Below, piece by piece: positions 45,391 to 57,699 of a stretch of 64,000 nt of DNA. The number at the start of each line of letters is the position of its first letter. Position 1 is the stretch's first letter. The notes below the pieces were generated by a model. That model did not search any database. It was not told where the DNA came from and was given only the letters and a program-made list of their open reading frames with translations. The position numbers were made by a program, and so were the translations under genes. The stretch spans positions 11,418,663 through 11,482,662 of the forward strand of contig OW388298.1 in the NCBI GenBank assembly GCA_936450465.1, read 5' to 3'. This DNA is from Gibbula magus (Eukaryota > Mollusca > Gastropoda > Trochida > Trochidae).

Positions 45391-46374
45391 TACGAAAGCC
45401 TACAAGGGCCAAACTAAGTGACAACATTTTTTTTTTTAAAGTTGTAATTACAACTTTAAAAAGCTGTATATTCAAGTTTTAAAGTTGTAATTACTCCTTG
45501 TAAAGGTGAAATTACAAGTTTGAAAAGTTGTATATTCAACTTTTAAAAGTTATATATTCAAGTTTTAAAAGTTGTATATTCAAGTTTGAAAGTTGTAATT
45601 ACAACTTTAAAAAGTTGTATATTCAAGTTTTAAAGTTGTAATTACAACTTGTAAAGGTGAAATTACAAGTTTTAAAACTTGTATATTAAACTTTTTAAAG
45701 TTATATATTCAACTTTTTAAAGTCATACATGTATATCAGATCGACTTTATCATATATCAGATCTACTTAGTCATATATCAGATCTACTTAGTCAAAGATC
45801 AGATCTACTTTATCATATATCAGATCTACTTTATCATATATCAGATCTACTTTGTCATATATCAGATGGTCTTAGTCATATATCAGATCTACTTAGTCAA
45901 ATATCAGATCTACTTAGTCATATACCCGATTTACTTTATCAAAGATCAGATCTACTTTATCATATACCAGATCTACTTTATCATATATCAGATCTACTTT
46001 ATCATATATCAGATCTACTTAGTCATATATCACGTCTACTTAGTCATATCAGATCTACTTAGTCATATATCAGATCTACTTTATCATATATCAGATCTAC
46101 TTTATCATATATCAGATCTACTTTATCATATATCATATCTACTTAGTCATATACCAGATGGACTTAGTCAAATATCAGATCTACTTAGTCATATTACACC
46201 TTTAAAACTTGAATATACAACTTTCTAAACTTGTAATTACACCTTTAAAACTTGAATATACAACTTTCTGAACTTGTAATTACACTTTCTGAACTCGTAA
46301 GTACACCTTTAAACTTGAAACTACAACTTTTAAACAAATTTTGTCGTTGAATTTGGCCCTTGTAGGCTTTCGTA
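45391..46374. mobile_element. 984-bp TIR element filled with tandem arrays
   Basis: The inverted ends TACGAAAGCCTACAAGGGCC / complement (23 bp or more, to CCAAA) are flanked by GACATG at 45385-45390 and 46375-46380. Inside, 45440-45725 is built of GTTGTAATTACAACTT-type palindromic words, 45730-46195 is an ~18-23-bp ATCAGATCTACTTAGTCATA array, and 46196-46335 repeats the first type in reverse. Confidence 0.8.
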
Positions 46375-46649
46375 GACATGTGTATTAAGTTAGGTGAAGC
46401 ATGTACACAAATAACAGCACAGCACTTTGAAATGATTAGTAAAAAAAGGGTGACTTGTTAATTTTGTACAAACACATTGTACTGCACTTTAACAAAACCT
46501 TTATCTCAAATTGAGAAACCTTTTTGAAAAATATAGTTCTTGAATATATTTTGAAAACTTATTTATAAATGTGATCAAGATTTCTTCGTCATTTGCATAA
46601 TGTTTCACAAATGGAATTATTTGAATAATATACATTTCTTTTTTCTCAG

Positions 46650-46736
46650 GGAATAATGTTGAATCTGGATGTTGCTACAAAACTTGCCCAAATCGCCCCC
46701 AGTCCCGCTCAACAACAAGATATCGTCAGAAAGGCT
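46650..46736 (+). other. Possible downstream exon of the repeat-protein gene
   Basis: The acceptor TTCTTTTTTCTCAG ends at 46649. A consensus donor GTAAGT lies at 44129, 13 nt after the gene's TGA. The splice would be phase 1, like the other three, and continue with a segment containing ESGCCYKTCPNRP. Since TGA precedes the donor, this is a 3' UTR exon unless the stop is bypassed or is a mutation. Another frame of the exon ends at TGA 46737-46739. Confidence 0.35.
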
Positions 46737-46816
46737 TGACCACTTGGCCAACCAGACTCCGGCAAAATGAACAGTTTGAAATTTTCAATTCAAAATATGT
46801 ATTGATAATAATACTC

Positions 46817-47039
46817 CAACTTCCAAATGCATGGCATAACTCTTGCCAGTCTCCATTACTGGCTGATTTAGGCCTTGCAGTATTTCCTTAAGAAATCTGT
46901 GTTTAGAAATCCAGGCCCGCTATGCATTTCCAGTGCAGCGATTCATTGCCTCGACACGAGAAAGCTAGGGAAATACCGCAAGGGTTAAATCAGCCAGTAA
47001 TGCAGACTGGCAAGAGTTATGCCTTGCGTTTGGAAGTTG
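46817..47039. mobile_element. CAACTTCC-family MITE, copy B (complete)
   Basis: 223 bp, ends CAACTTCC / GGAAGTTG, flanked by the 9-bp repeat ATAATACTC (46808-46816, 47040-47048). Best reference copy for the family in this window. Confidence 0.88.
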
Positions 47040-47059
47040 ATAATACTCATGAAAATGCC

Positions 47060-47155
47060 ATGTGTAGTGTGCGTAACACGTGTATGGTGATGTGTAGTGT
47101 ACGTAACACGTGTATGGTGATGTGTAGTGTGCGTAACATGTGTATGGTGATGTGT
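47060..47155 (+). repeat. 29-bp tandem repeat, three units
   Basis: ATGTGTAGTGTGCGTAACAC plus GTGTATGGTG repeats three times next to MITE copy B. Confidence 0.9.
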
Positions 47156-47159
47156 TTTC

Positions 47160-47702
47160 CAAGCGATAACGGAATTTAGATAAATTTCATATTGCACACT
47201 TTCTCGTATTATATTTTGTATTTATTCTAGAAATGTATATAATATGTGGTAAATAGAGAAGAAGAAAACGAAAGCTGGTTTATTAAAGTGTCACACTTTG
47301 CATTCAAACAACACGAGGCATACAATTATCACAGAAAAGTAAAAGTCCAGCCTTCATAGGCGAATTAGTCAATATATAACATAAAATACTCCTTATAAAA
47401 TAAACGTAATTATTTAATTGTGAAACAAACGCACGTACACATAGCCACACAGAAACACGTATACATTTATAAATATATACATATACATTAATATTAATTT
47501 TATCACATCATTAAAATAGGTATAAAAGCGTAAAACATTATTTGAGGAGACAACGTGAACACATTTACATAGAGTGGCGGCAAGATATTGGGCAAATAGG
47601 TAATTTAACATTATACAATTAGAACATACTAAACGATGTTTATAATATTGCCCCTTTTTTAACATTACCACACAAAACATCATTTTACATTTTCTCATCT
47701 TG

Positions 47703-47760
<58 letters not shown>

Positions 47761-48035
47761 CCTACTCGCACTATGTCAATTTACAGCAATATTTTTATTT
47801 ATTTTTATTACTGTTGGGAACGTCTTGAACCTGTGATATATATATATATATACAAAGGGTGAGTTATAAGTAAAATCATCGAACCATGGCAATGACAAAC
47901 ATTTAGTTCAAACTGGGCTATTTTTGGAAGAGCCCATATCATCGGAATAAAATATAAGTGAAAAGATGCAACGATTTGCATGCCATTTTCAGCCTGTAAG
48001 CTATAGCTACACCAAGTATACCTTCGCACTGTATC
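47160..48035. other. AT-rich spacer with (AT)n tracts
   Basis: (AT)n at 47707-47756 and 47837-47851. No gene supported. Confidence 0.6.
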
Positions 48036-48037
48036 AG

Positions 48038-48192
48038 TGATATTAAACGTTATAACACTCAGTGGAGGGTGACATCGTAATTTATCAGACCCGCGTTAAT
48101 GTTTATCCAATGAGCCGTAGGCGAGTTGGATAAACACTAACAAGGATCTGATAACTTACGGTATCACCCGGACAAACTGAATGTTATAACGG
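48038..48192. mobile_element. Fold-back element
   Basis: AACGTTATAACACTCAGT at the left and ACTGAATGTTATAACG at the right are inverted. Inner arms TTTATCCAA / TTGGATAAA pair as well. Boundaries approximate. Confidence 0.6.
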
Positions 48193-48194
48193 AT

Positions 48195-48900
48195 TTATCT
48201 TACCGCATGTCTCAAAATATCATTAAAAAAAACAAAGACATTTTTTGACAGAAAACAGCTGATCCATCGACAAACTATGACCTTTAACTTGTGTCTCGCG
48301 ACATGGAATGATTGACGTGGATGCATGCTTTATTCATGTAGCGGGATATAAAACATTTACATCCTCGGGAAGATTGTTCAACCCGTATGACAGTGTTTAT
48401 TGATATTTGTAAATGGTCACGTGGACCAATCAGGGATCGACATTCTTACATGAGGTAGGATAAAAAGGTTTGCTTCTGTGTTTACCATCTGCACGCTCTC
48501 TGTGCTGAACCAAGGTGCGCCACGACCGTGAACAAAATGCGCTCTCATTCTACAAGGTTCCGATAGTCTATTTGCTAATTTCCTTCCAAATAGATCTGAT
48601 TTGGGGAAGCTGCAGGAAACCAATAACTTACCATTGAAGTTATTCTCCTTTTATGGGGCATGATCTAGTAATATACAAGGGTTAAACAAAACGATTACGT
48701 GCGACTGTAAATGGGTTCCGAATATAAATATATACAGATATATAGGAACACAGGCTCTCAACTTCTGACATACAAAATGCTTCTGAAATGAATCACCTAT
48801 CCAAGTTCAGGTTAGACTGTCTCCAATTCCCGAGGGTTTTGTGAAGAAGGCCCATTGGGTCCCATATATTCTCATTGTGTCTACGAAGATGATTCATTGT
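48195..48900. other. Spacer, nothing recognised
   Basis: No coding region or ordered repeat identified. Confidence 0.4.
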
Positions 48901-48902
48901 AT

Positions 48903-49490
48903 AAGATAAGATAAGGTAAGATGATATAAGATAATTTAAGATAAGATAAGATAAGAAAATACTTTATTACCCGAAAGGGAATTTTGTGAACACCAAGAGT
49001 TAAGTACATAGAAAAATACAACATAAATGACATGGGCAATAACAGTGGTATTAAAATACATAGCTGGCAACAAAAAGGATAATATATAAAATAAATATGC
49101 GAAGAAAAAAGTATTCAACATTTGTTTAAAAGTGATATACTGGCTGGGACAAAATAGTACTTACTTCTGTTAGTTTTAACACTTATTAACAAGATTAAAA
49201 TGTAACTTATTTAACAAGATATCTACGGCCAGACGGTAAAAGACAAGTAAAACAAGTACATGTATAGGGTCTTGTAAAATCCTGGTTGATATATTTACAA
49301 CAGATGACATGTACAGGGTGTCTAAAGAATCAAAGTTAGAACAAGAAATTTTCTCTGCAACTTTAACAATCTTTCTTAGTTTATTCTTATTTTGAAAATA
49401 CAAAGGGCCATACCAGCATTGCATACAGAAAGTTTTTTGATTATATACATGATTTGTAAAACAAAGACATAAAAGTAGGATCAATGTTGA
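48903..49490 (-). pseudogene. LINE RT 3' end with (TTATC)n tail, minus strand
   Basis: The minus strand from 49484 reads FCMQCWYGPLYFQNKNKLRK then IVKVAEKI, the stretch after the RT domain in fish and mollusc CR1/Rex-like LINEs. It then decays. A GATAA/TTATC microsatellite at 48903-48957 and TACCCGAAAGGGAA form the 3' tail, fixing the orientation. Confidence 0.7.
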
Positions 49491-49599
49491 AAGAGCGCAA
49501 CTTTCATAAAAAGTGAAGCGGACACTGGCATTTGTTGTACACTACCTTGGTGTTCTGGTTAAGCCTTACACAGGAACCAGAACCCAAACCCAAAGCAGA

Positions 49600-51272
49600 C
49601 CATCAGAATTGATGCATGAAAAGTGAGGACAATGTACCAAGTTTCAAAAACAGCCCAGGTTATCAAGGAAATGAAAAGATACCATCTGGGATTGCTTGGA
49701 ATCAGTGAGCATAGGTCCGGTAGGATCACAACACAGGGATACATGATTGTATACTCTGGAAGAGACGACAACCAGCATTCAGAGGGAGTTGCCATTGCCA
49801 TAAGCAATGAATCGGCTCGTTGCCTGATGGAGTGGGAACCCATCAATGAGAGACTCATCAGGGCACGCTTTAACTCCAAGTTTGCGAAAACAACAGTAAT
49901 CCAATGTTATGCGCCAACAAACGACATGGAAGAAGATACCAAATATGCATACTACAAAGCTATACAGGCACTGCTCAACAAAACACCACAACATGACGTA
50001 CTACTCGTTATTGGTGACCAGAATGCAAAGGTGGGGGAGGACAATACAGGCTACGGGAGAGCCATAGGAAGAGAAGGCCTTGGAAGGATGAATGATAATG
50101 GTGAGAGGCTAGCTTATCTGTGCGCAACCTATGGACTGATTATTGGTGGAACGCTGTTCAGACACAAGATCATACATAAGATAACATGGAATTCACCAAA
50201 TGGGCGAGAAAAGAACCAAATCGACCATATCGTCATAAATCGGAATTTGCAAAGATCTCTCCTGGACACAAGGGCATACAGAGGGGCTGATATCAACAGC
50301 GACCATCACTTGGTAGTTGCAAGACTGAGACTGAAACTGAAAAAGGCCTATAAAGCTGACTTGCAGAATAGAAAAGTCATCAACGTCAAACGCTTAAGAG
50401 ATCCTGATATGAGGAACAAGTTTACCATCGAACTCCGGAATCGATTCAGTGCACTGGAAGAAGCCGATACAAGTACAGACCCAGGCAACCATATTGACAA
50501 GAAACGGGTTAACATCAAGAACGTATACTAAGGCGCCAGCGAAATGACACTTGGATTCCGGAAGCACAATGATGAAGAATGGCAGACACTCTGAACAAGA
50601 TCAACGAGAGGTCCAAGCTGAAAGAAAAGGTGTTGGGAAGTAGATCACCCAGACTGAGGGAACAAACCCAGAACGATTACAACATGAACGACAAGGAAGT
50701 GAAAAGGAGTGCAAGAAAAGACAAGAGAAAGATCTGGAAAGAAGAGCTGAAGAAGCCGAAGAGGCTGAGACCAGAGGAGACCTAAACACGGTCTATAAGA
50801 TCACAAAAGAACTAAGTGGACGGTCAAGTCAGCCCCTGCCAGTGAAGGACAAGAATGGGAAAATCATTGCTGAAGAACAGCTACACGGATAGATAGCAAG
50901 ATGGGTAGAGCACTTTACATCGGTATTGAATCGCCCAGAACACCACAATCCAAAGAACTGGACATCTGTACTGACCCTCCATCCAAGGAAGAGCTAGCAA
51001 AAGCCTTGAAATCAATGAAGATGGGAACATCCTGTGGAATGGATGGAATTCCCATATACCTTCTAAAAGCAGATCTGAAAACATCTACGGAAATGCTACA
51101 TAAGCTGTTTGGAGACATCTGGGAAAAGAACAAGATCCCTGACGACTGGTCCAAGGGCCTCATCGTGAACATTCCGAAGAAAGGTGACTTAGGAAACTTT
51201 GACAACTGGAGAGGCGTTACACTGCTCTCAACAGCCAGCAAATTTTTCTGCAGAATACTCCTTAACAGGGTA
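49600..51272 (+). pseudogene. RTE-type LINE, endonuclease and N-terminal RT, truncated
   Basis: The first ORF (49623-50531) is an APE-type endonuclease that would nick target DNA. Motifs: GISEHR (catalytic Glu), QCYAPTND, GDQNAKVG (GDFNA-like), KNQIDHIVI and SDHHLV. TAA stops it at 50529, and frameshifts follow through the linker (LGSRSPRLREQTQNDYN). RT begins near 50905 with HFTSVLNRP, then SCGMDGIP, IPDDWSKGLIVNIPKKGDLG and NWRGVTLLSTASKFFCRILL. It ends abruptly at 51270, before the catalytic YADD block, where a different repeat starts. Order and motifs are those of RTE elements whose endonuclease is often misnamed craniofacial development protein 2. Not functional. Confidence 0.9.
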
Positions 51273-51640
51273 CCCTTAGATGGTGGTGCAAATATTCCTT
51301 GGTACCCTCAGCCTAGTTTGATTGTGAACAACTCATTATAAAGAGTCAATATGTGACGTTATTTCGCATTTACGGCATCACAACCCCTATCAAACATCAT
51401 GTGAGATACCCTATTGGATAGGACATTGAATTATCTTTCATTTGGGTACCCTTAGATGGTGGTGCAAATATTCCTTGGTACCCTTAGACTAGTTTCATTT
51501 TGAACAACTCATTACAGACCTAATATGTATACTACCTAGTGACGTTATTCCGCATTTTACGGTATCAGAGCCCCTATCTTACACCATGTAAGATACCTCA
51601 TTGGATAGGACATTGAATTATCTTTAAAATGAGTATACTA
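51269..51640 (+). repeat. Two-unit tandem repeat of ~178 bp
   Basis: GGTACCCTTAGATGGTGGTG begins both units (51269 and 51446). The second unit is slightly longer through a short insertion. It truncates the RTE element. Confidence 0.85.
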
Positions 51641-51644
51641 AGGG

Positions 51645-52100
51645 GGTGATAGATTGTCTTCATAGTGCTTTTTCAGATCATTGTTTTGAATAAATAACTG
51701 GAAAAATCGAATGTGCAATGTCCAATAACGAATAAGTAACCAACTTCACACTGCCATTCTCATGGTGGTTTACATTAGGGTACAATACAGGCCATGGGAT
51801 ATGTGTAACACCATTCTTCATTCAAGATGTTTGATCAAAGCTCAGGAACGATGGGGTTGAACATCATCTTCCATTAAGAATGGCATATTGGCAGGTGTGG
51901 TGGTCATCAAAATGATCTGCAACCTCTGATTCCAACACCTCTTGGATGTAGAGAAGGCCTGTAGGTGTCCCTTGTGGTGTACGGTGTCACCGAATACAGT
52001 TTACATTTATACGAGTGAAAAATGTGTCTTGAAATACGTTTTCAAATTTATAAGAGACAATTACTTTCTTTCTAATCTTCAATCAATTTTTATGATTCAA
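51645..52100. other. Spacer, nothing recognised
   Basis: Only short ORFs. It may include decayed upstream parts of the next LINE. Confidence 0.4.
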
Positions 52101-52104
52101 TTGC

Positions 52105-52850
52105 ATGTGCCCCAGACGATGGCCAAGAAGTAAATGTCGTGTTTTGCGATATAAGTAAAGCATTCGATAAAGTATGACACAAGGAAATCATATTAAAACT
52201 TGAAAAAATCGTAGGCCACTACTGAGATGATTTGAAAATTACCTACGAACAGAGCACCATTTGTTATTCAAGGCCAACATTCGTAATCAAATAGAGTCGT
52301 ACTCGGATCGTTACAACTCCTCGTCTAAATAAATGACACCATTGAAGGCATTGACTGTAATATCATATTTGTTTGCCAACGACACATCACTTTATGTTAT
52401 TGTTGAAAACCCCTTCGTACAGCTATACAATTGAATTCTGATATTCAACATATCGAAAACTGGGCACGTACATGGCAAGTTCAAACCAGGCCAGACAAAA
52501 CAGAAACAATATCTTTTCTCGTAAAATGCACTGATATTCCATTACAAATGAGAGGTAACTATTATCTGAAGTCAAAGAACACAAACATTTAATTATAATG
52601 TTACATCATAATTGTCAGTGGACTTCCCAGAATAACAGACCATTCTAGAATCAGTTCATTTCTTTAAAAGCTTTTCAAAACGATTGAACAATTTATAACA
52701 CATGTTCTGTTTAAGAATAGGTAGCCTGAGAGAATAATCAGATTTATCAACGTGAATTGGCATTTTCATCTTTTACATTTAATCCATTGCATTCCGTCTC
52801 TTGTTTAAGTTGATATATGATCTCATGCAAATGTCATGTAATATTGTTAA
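52105..52850 (+). pseudogene. Decayed LINE reverse transcriptase
   Basis: Across changing frames: VVFCDISKAFDKV (52134-52172, RT motif A), HKEIILKLEKI, then a LFADDTSLYVI-like segment with the first residues altered (52371-52405), HIENWARTWQV-like (52448-52480), ARQNRNNIFSRK, and a weak HNCQWTS near 52610. Numerous stops. Non-LTR RT of CR1/L2 style. Confidence 0.75.
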
Positions 52851-53159
52851 CGTGTTTATATAAGCCATACGGCTTGTTTACCTATCTGATCATTTTGATG
52901 GAATAAATCAAAACACATCATCACTGATCCGCCATCATATGTCAAGATCGGCCGTGGTTCACCGTTATGAAACGCGTGTTTATAGCCTCCTTATTCTGAC
53001 TCGCCCTTCATCAGTGTATAAGAAGAAACGACTTTCAGGGGACCAGTGAATCCTCATCCATAACCTCTAGTCCCCCGTTGCCTATGGTTATGTCCGTGCC
53101 GATCTGTCAGGTATAGTTGCAATCCAGCAGCTGTGATGCGCACAGTCTTGTTACAATTT

Positions 53160-53290
53160 TGAAGCAATGCCTGTTTCTGGATGGCACTAGAGACTGAAGG
53201 CTGACCACTAGAGCCTGAAGGCTGACCACTAGAGCCTGAAGGCTGACGCCGAACATGACGCCGAACATGACGTGTGGTAGGTGAGGTTTA
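53160..53290. repeat. Short tandem repeats
   Basis: CACTAGAG(A/C)CTGAAGGCTGAC occurs three times at 53187-53246, followed by a doubled CGCCGAACATGA. Confidence 0.85.
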
Positions 53291-53504
53291 CAAATGACAA
53301 AAGTCGAAACATGTTTTGTTTGGACATGTTTCGTCACTAAGAGGATGACTGCACTTCAGTGATACACAGCTCTTCTATCAATGTCCTAGCAGGACAGTCA
53401 TGCTGAATGGAGCTGAAATATCTTCCAGCAAACTAACAACCTCCTCCATGCCATTGAAGTCAAGTCAAGTCAAATCAAAATGACATCAACAGACCCCCGT
53501 CGTT

Positions 53505-53596
53505 CCACTAACACACCTTAGCCCTAAGATCAATCGTAATTCAATATTTTATCATTGGCTAATATTGATCTTCGGACTAAGCTCGGCTAGTGGAGG
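53505..53596. mobile_element. ~90-bp fold-back element
   Basis: CCACTAACACACCTTAGCCC TAAGATCAAT pairs imperfectly with ATTGATCTTCGGACTAAGCT CGGCTAGTGG around an AT-rich loop. Confidence 0.65.
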
Positions 53597-53599
53597 TAC

Positions 53600-54635
53600 G
53601 TACCGAGAAGCCTGATGATTACACAGTTCGTACCAAACAGTGAAACTGCATCTTGCACGACATGAGGGTGGCATGATTGTGACAGCAGTTTGGTAACAAA
53701 TGTTACAGTAATTCATAGACCTAAGTTATATTCTGCCTACTTCTTCATTTATCATTCATTGAACCTACTGCGAACTTCCGCCCACCTTATACTAATCATA
53801 ATTCGGACAACACAAAGTTTAAATCTCTCTTTAAAAGTCCTACACCTGTACTTCAATCCCCAGTATACTGAAATTGGACAAGTAGACAACAATACTTTAG
53901 GCTTGAATGTAACTTACACTTGATCTATATCTAGACTGGAAAACACCTTGTCTAATTAGTGCAATTTCTCTGCCTATGTTGGTCGCAAAAAAATCTGCCA
54001 AAAAATAAGTATATATTTAAATGAGAACTATTTTAAGAAAATGCCCTTGTATGGATATCAACATACTCGATGGCTGTTTAACAAAATGTGAAAATCGACT
54101 TCGATTTGTAGTATCGACTCAATCAGCTTCGACAGTCATTTTTGGTTTCTGATTTCATTCTCAATAATCATTTGCAAGTTTGATAGCTTTCCAATGTCAA
54201 ATTACACATATATTTTGTAATTTCGGAGCAGGCATGTAGTTGGTGAAATATTAGAATCAATAAGTTAATGTGACAACGTCATCGCTAGTCTACAGTACTG
54301 CAGCACCGAATATCAACGGCGATATCAGTGTTAGTAAGCAGCGGGCGTAACACGTGATCACAACAGATTTCGCTGCTTCGTAACACAGTTTTTGATATAG
54401 TTGAGGGCAAGGTAAAAGACGGGTAGAGTTTGCCTCGATACGTTCTCATCTTGCAGAGGGACAATGCCACCTAAAGGGTCTTGAATATGTACAAAATCAC
54501 GAGCGAGTGTTTTCTCTTTTGTGATACTGTACTTTCCCTTTATTATCAAGGTTAGTTGTTTCCTGGGTCACAAAAGTTGGACTATAGGTGGATATGAACT
54601 CTAACTGGTGACATTGAAAGGACAAGTTTGTTATT
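53600..54635. other. Spacer, no gene recognised
   Basis: ORFs at 53690-53923 and on the minus strand near 54285-54549 have no motif or splice context. Confidence 0.45.
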
Positions 54636-54639
54636 AGCT

Positions 54640-55635
54640 ACTTCATGCAGTTACCTCCCTTCCTTTCTAGCAGCTCCCTCTATCTTCATGCAGTTACCTT
54701 CTTTCCTTTCTAGCAGCTCCCCATATCTTCATGCAGTTACCTCCCTTCCTTTCTAGCAGCTCCCCCTATATTCATGCAGTTACCTCCCTTCCTTTCTAGC
54801 AGCTCCCCCTATCTAAATGCAGTTACCTCCCTTCCTTTCTAGCAGCTCCCCTATCTTCATGCAGTTACCTTCCTTCATTTCTAGCAGCTCCCCTATCTTC
54901 ATGTAGTTACCTCCCTTCCTTTCTAGCAGCTCCCCATATATTCATGCAGTTACCTCCCTTCCTTTCTAGCAGCTCCCCCTATCTTCATGCAGTTACTTCC
55001 CTTCCTTTCTAGCAGCTCCCCTATCTTCATGCAGTTACCTCCCTTCCTTTCTAGCAGCTCCCCATATATTCATGCAGTTACCTCCCTTCCTTTCTAGCAG
55101 CTCCCCCTATCTTCATGCAGTTACCTCCCTTCCTTTCTAACAGCTCCCCCTTTCTTCATGCAGTTACCTCCCTTCTTTCTAGCAGCTCCCCCTATCTTCA
55201 TGCAGTTACCTCCCTTCCTTTCTAGCAGCTCCCCTATCTTCATGCAGTTACCTCCCTTCCTTTCTAGCAGCTCCCAATATATTCATGCAGTTACCTCCCT
55301 TCCTTTCTAGCAGCTCCCCCTATCTTCATGCAGTTACCTCCCTTCCTTTCTAGCAGCTCCCCTATCTTCATGCAGTTACCTCCCTTCCTTTCTAGCAGCT
55401 CCCCATATATTCATGCAGTTACCCCCCTTCCTTTCTAGCAGCTCCCCCTATCTTCATGTAGTTACCTCCCTTCATTTCTAGCAGCTCCCCATATATTCAT
55501 GCAGTTACCTCCCTTCCTTTCTAACAGCTCCCCCTATCTTTATGCAGTTACCTCCCTTCTTTCTAGCAGCTCCCCATATATTCATGCAGTTACCCCCTTC
55601 CTTTCCAGCAGCTCCCCCTATCTTCCAGAAAGGGT
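54640..55635 (+). repeat. 43-bp minisatellite, about 23 units
   Basis: The unit is CTTCATGCAGTTACCTCCCT plus TCCTTTCTAGCAGCTCCCCC plus TAT. Units ending CTATCTTCATG and ATATATTCATG alternate in places. Strongly pyrimidine-biased. Confidence 0.95.
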
Positions 55636-55639
55636 AAGA

Positions 55640-56135
55640 TTGCTCATAAACAATATGGAACCACCTGGAAGCTTCTGTCATGCACTGTCTATTGCTTTCT
55701 TTCACTTTAAAATAGTTAGGTTGGTGGAAATGACGTCTAGTCTGTATTGTGAATTCTAGACTTTGGACACTATTTAATTGGATCTAACTTTTGTGTCATA
55801 TCAACTGTCAACGAGCTCATTAGACACATTCTCATTCATCAACTCCGAACCGCTTTTGGCGACTACATTATCGGTAATTTGAGAGCTGTATTTAATATAT
55901 GTGTCACGCTATTGTAACCCTATTGTATCTTATCTGTAATCTGAATACATGTGTGTTTTATTTATTACAATTTGGATAGTGTAAGACTTGTTTGTTTTCA
56001 TTTGCTGGTTTGTGTCCATAAGCCCTATTTATACCCCAATTATCCCTTGAAAGTGATAAAAGCTTATGCGAGTGTAATTGTGCAAACTATTTTGTGTCTT
56101 ATGTTGTATAATCCAAATCAATATTTTCCAAAAGA
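55640..56135. other. Spacer, nothing recognised
   Basis: No coding or repeat signal. Confidence 0.4.
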
Positions 56136-56242
56136 AAACTTTAGTTAAGGACGTGTACACGCAGGCCTATCTCTGTTGTATTAGGCATTTAATAAGTGTG
56201 CTCAGTTGTGAAGGTGCTAGGAAATCATCATCCTGGAAACCA

Positions 56243-56352
56243 GGGCCCATATTTTCGAAGCTGTCTTAGTGCTAAGATAGTCATAAGTCATTGTTAATGT
56301 ATGGCACTTACGACTATCTTAGCACTAAGAGAGCTTCGAAAATATGGGCCCA
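56243..56352. mobile_element. GGGCCC fold-back element, copy 3
   Basis: GGGCCCATATTTTCGAAGCT...CTTCGAAAATATGGGCCC, near-perfect arms. Confidence 0.88.
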
Positions 56353-56649
56353 GGGTATATTGTTTCGCTCGGTTCACCATGAAACTGAACCACTTGATTC
56401 CTTCCCGTGAAGAGGCTTGAAACGATCTAAATATAACTTCCAACCACAGGGAATGTCTATGACCTGGAGGTTGGTAGACAACATGACTCCGAGGTTATCT
56501 GCTCTAAGACAAGAATCAAAAGGGAGGGATTTTTAATTCTTTTTTTACTTTCCCGTTTTCCGTAGGCAAGAGAGAAGCAGATGTATTATAGATGTTATAG
56601 AATATTGAAATTTTATCGTGGCGCTATAATTACACATAATAGTTATTAA

Positions 56650-57100
56650 AGGTGCTATAGCATGTTTTTTTAACATTAGTTTTTCTCAAATTTATTATTT
56701 GTTATGTGCTTATATAGTGTTACGTTGGAGGGTAAAAATCTCATCAGACAACCCCATAAGTCGTAACCATAGAAACCTATTTCAGTATTGGAAGAAAATT
56801 ATGCGAGGTATTAAGCGACAATACTGTGGAACTCTTGAGTGTGAGCAGTCCATTTATAGGTTTCATGCGATTTTGAGAGTGTTTTGATACCGCTACATCA
56901 GTCAAAACACTTGAACTACCTTCGAGCTGCCATTTTGATGTGAACACCTTAAATGGCCACTCGAAGGGAAATGGACCGAACCATGTTCAGTCGTTTTAGA
57001 ACTCTTTTTATTGATTCAGGAGTATTATTTAACTTGTAACACTTATTTACCTTTTCGTGGGAGCACTTTATTTCAGTAAGAACATCGTGCTACAGCGCCT
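56650..57100. mobile_element. 451-bp MITE flanked by TTAA
   Basis: The ends AGGTGCTATAGCATG and CATCGTGCTACAGCGCCT are imperfect inverted repeats between TTAA sites at 56646-56649 and 57101-57104. A TTAA target fits piggyBac/Kolobok-type elements. Confidence 0.75.
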
Positions 57101-57308
57101 TTAAAGACAACACTTACAACTATCTTCGTGATGTTGTTTCCAAAATCACACAAGAGGTTATTCTTAGAAAGAAACTATCTTACAAAACAATCGGCAAAAT
57201 CTCGACACGCGACGGATTTGCTCCCCTAATATCTAATATAGGAATGGAATATAATAAAGGAATTTAATTTAATATGTAGACAATGAAGTTCATACGGAAG
57301 CGTTCATA

Positions 57309-57422
57309 GTATCTCCTACGTAGGACATAGTAGGGTTATCTCCTACGTAGGACTTAGTATCTCCTACGTAGGACTTAGTATCTCCTACGTAGGACTTAGT
57401 ATCTCCTACGTAGGAGATAGCA
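57309..57422. repeat. Palindromic 21-bp tandem repeat
   Basis: Five occurrences of TCTCCTACGTAGGA(C/G), four with 21-23 bp spacing. Each unit carries the perfect palindrome TCCTACGTAGGA. Confidence 0.9.
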
Positions 57423-57699
57423 TGATAAAGCACTGATCACTTCGTTTCATACTTATCCACGAGTTGTGGAGACACCTAAGCATTTTGCGTTTGTCTTTTT
57501 CATAATAAACATAATTATGTTAGTCTGATTAAATCATGTAATTTCGAGGTTCCATCTTGATTTTCAAATTAAAGTATTGTTCACTTGAAATGTTATGGAG
57601 GGAATATTGTCTTTCGGTTACTGCTCCCTTAGTGTCCATTTCGTTAGTGATAGTTGGCGAATATACTGTTACAGTTAGTTTCAAATAATTATAATTATG

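Larger units (their letters stand above)
56139..57116 (+). repeat. ~1-kb duplicated segment, copy 1
   Basis: From ACTTTAGTTAAGGACGTGTA to AAAGACAACACTTACAACTA this matches 59502-60490 with only scattered differences. It holds a GGGCCC hairpin and a TTAA MITE. Confidence 0.9.

Noticed and set aside
45866..46228. Open frame of repeated Ile/Tyr words
   Set aside because: Translation of the tandem array inside the TIR element; no start context or homologous domain.
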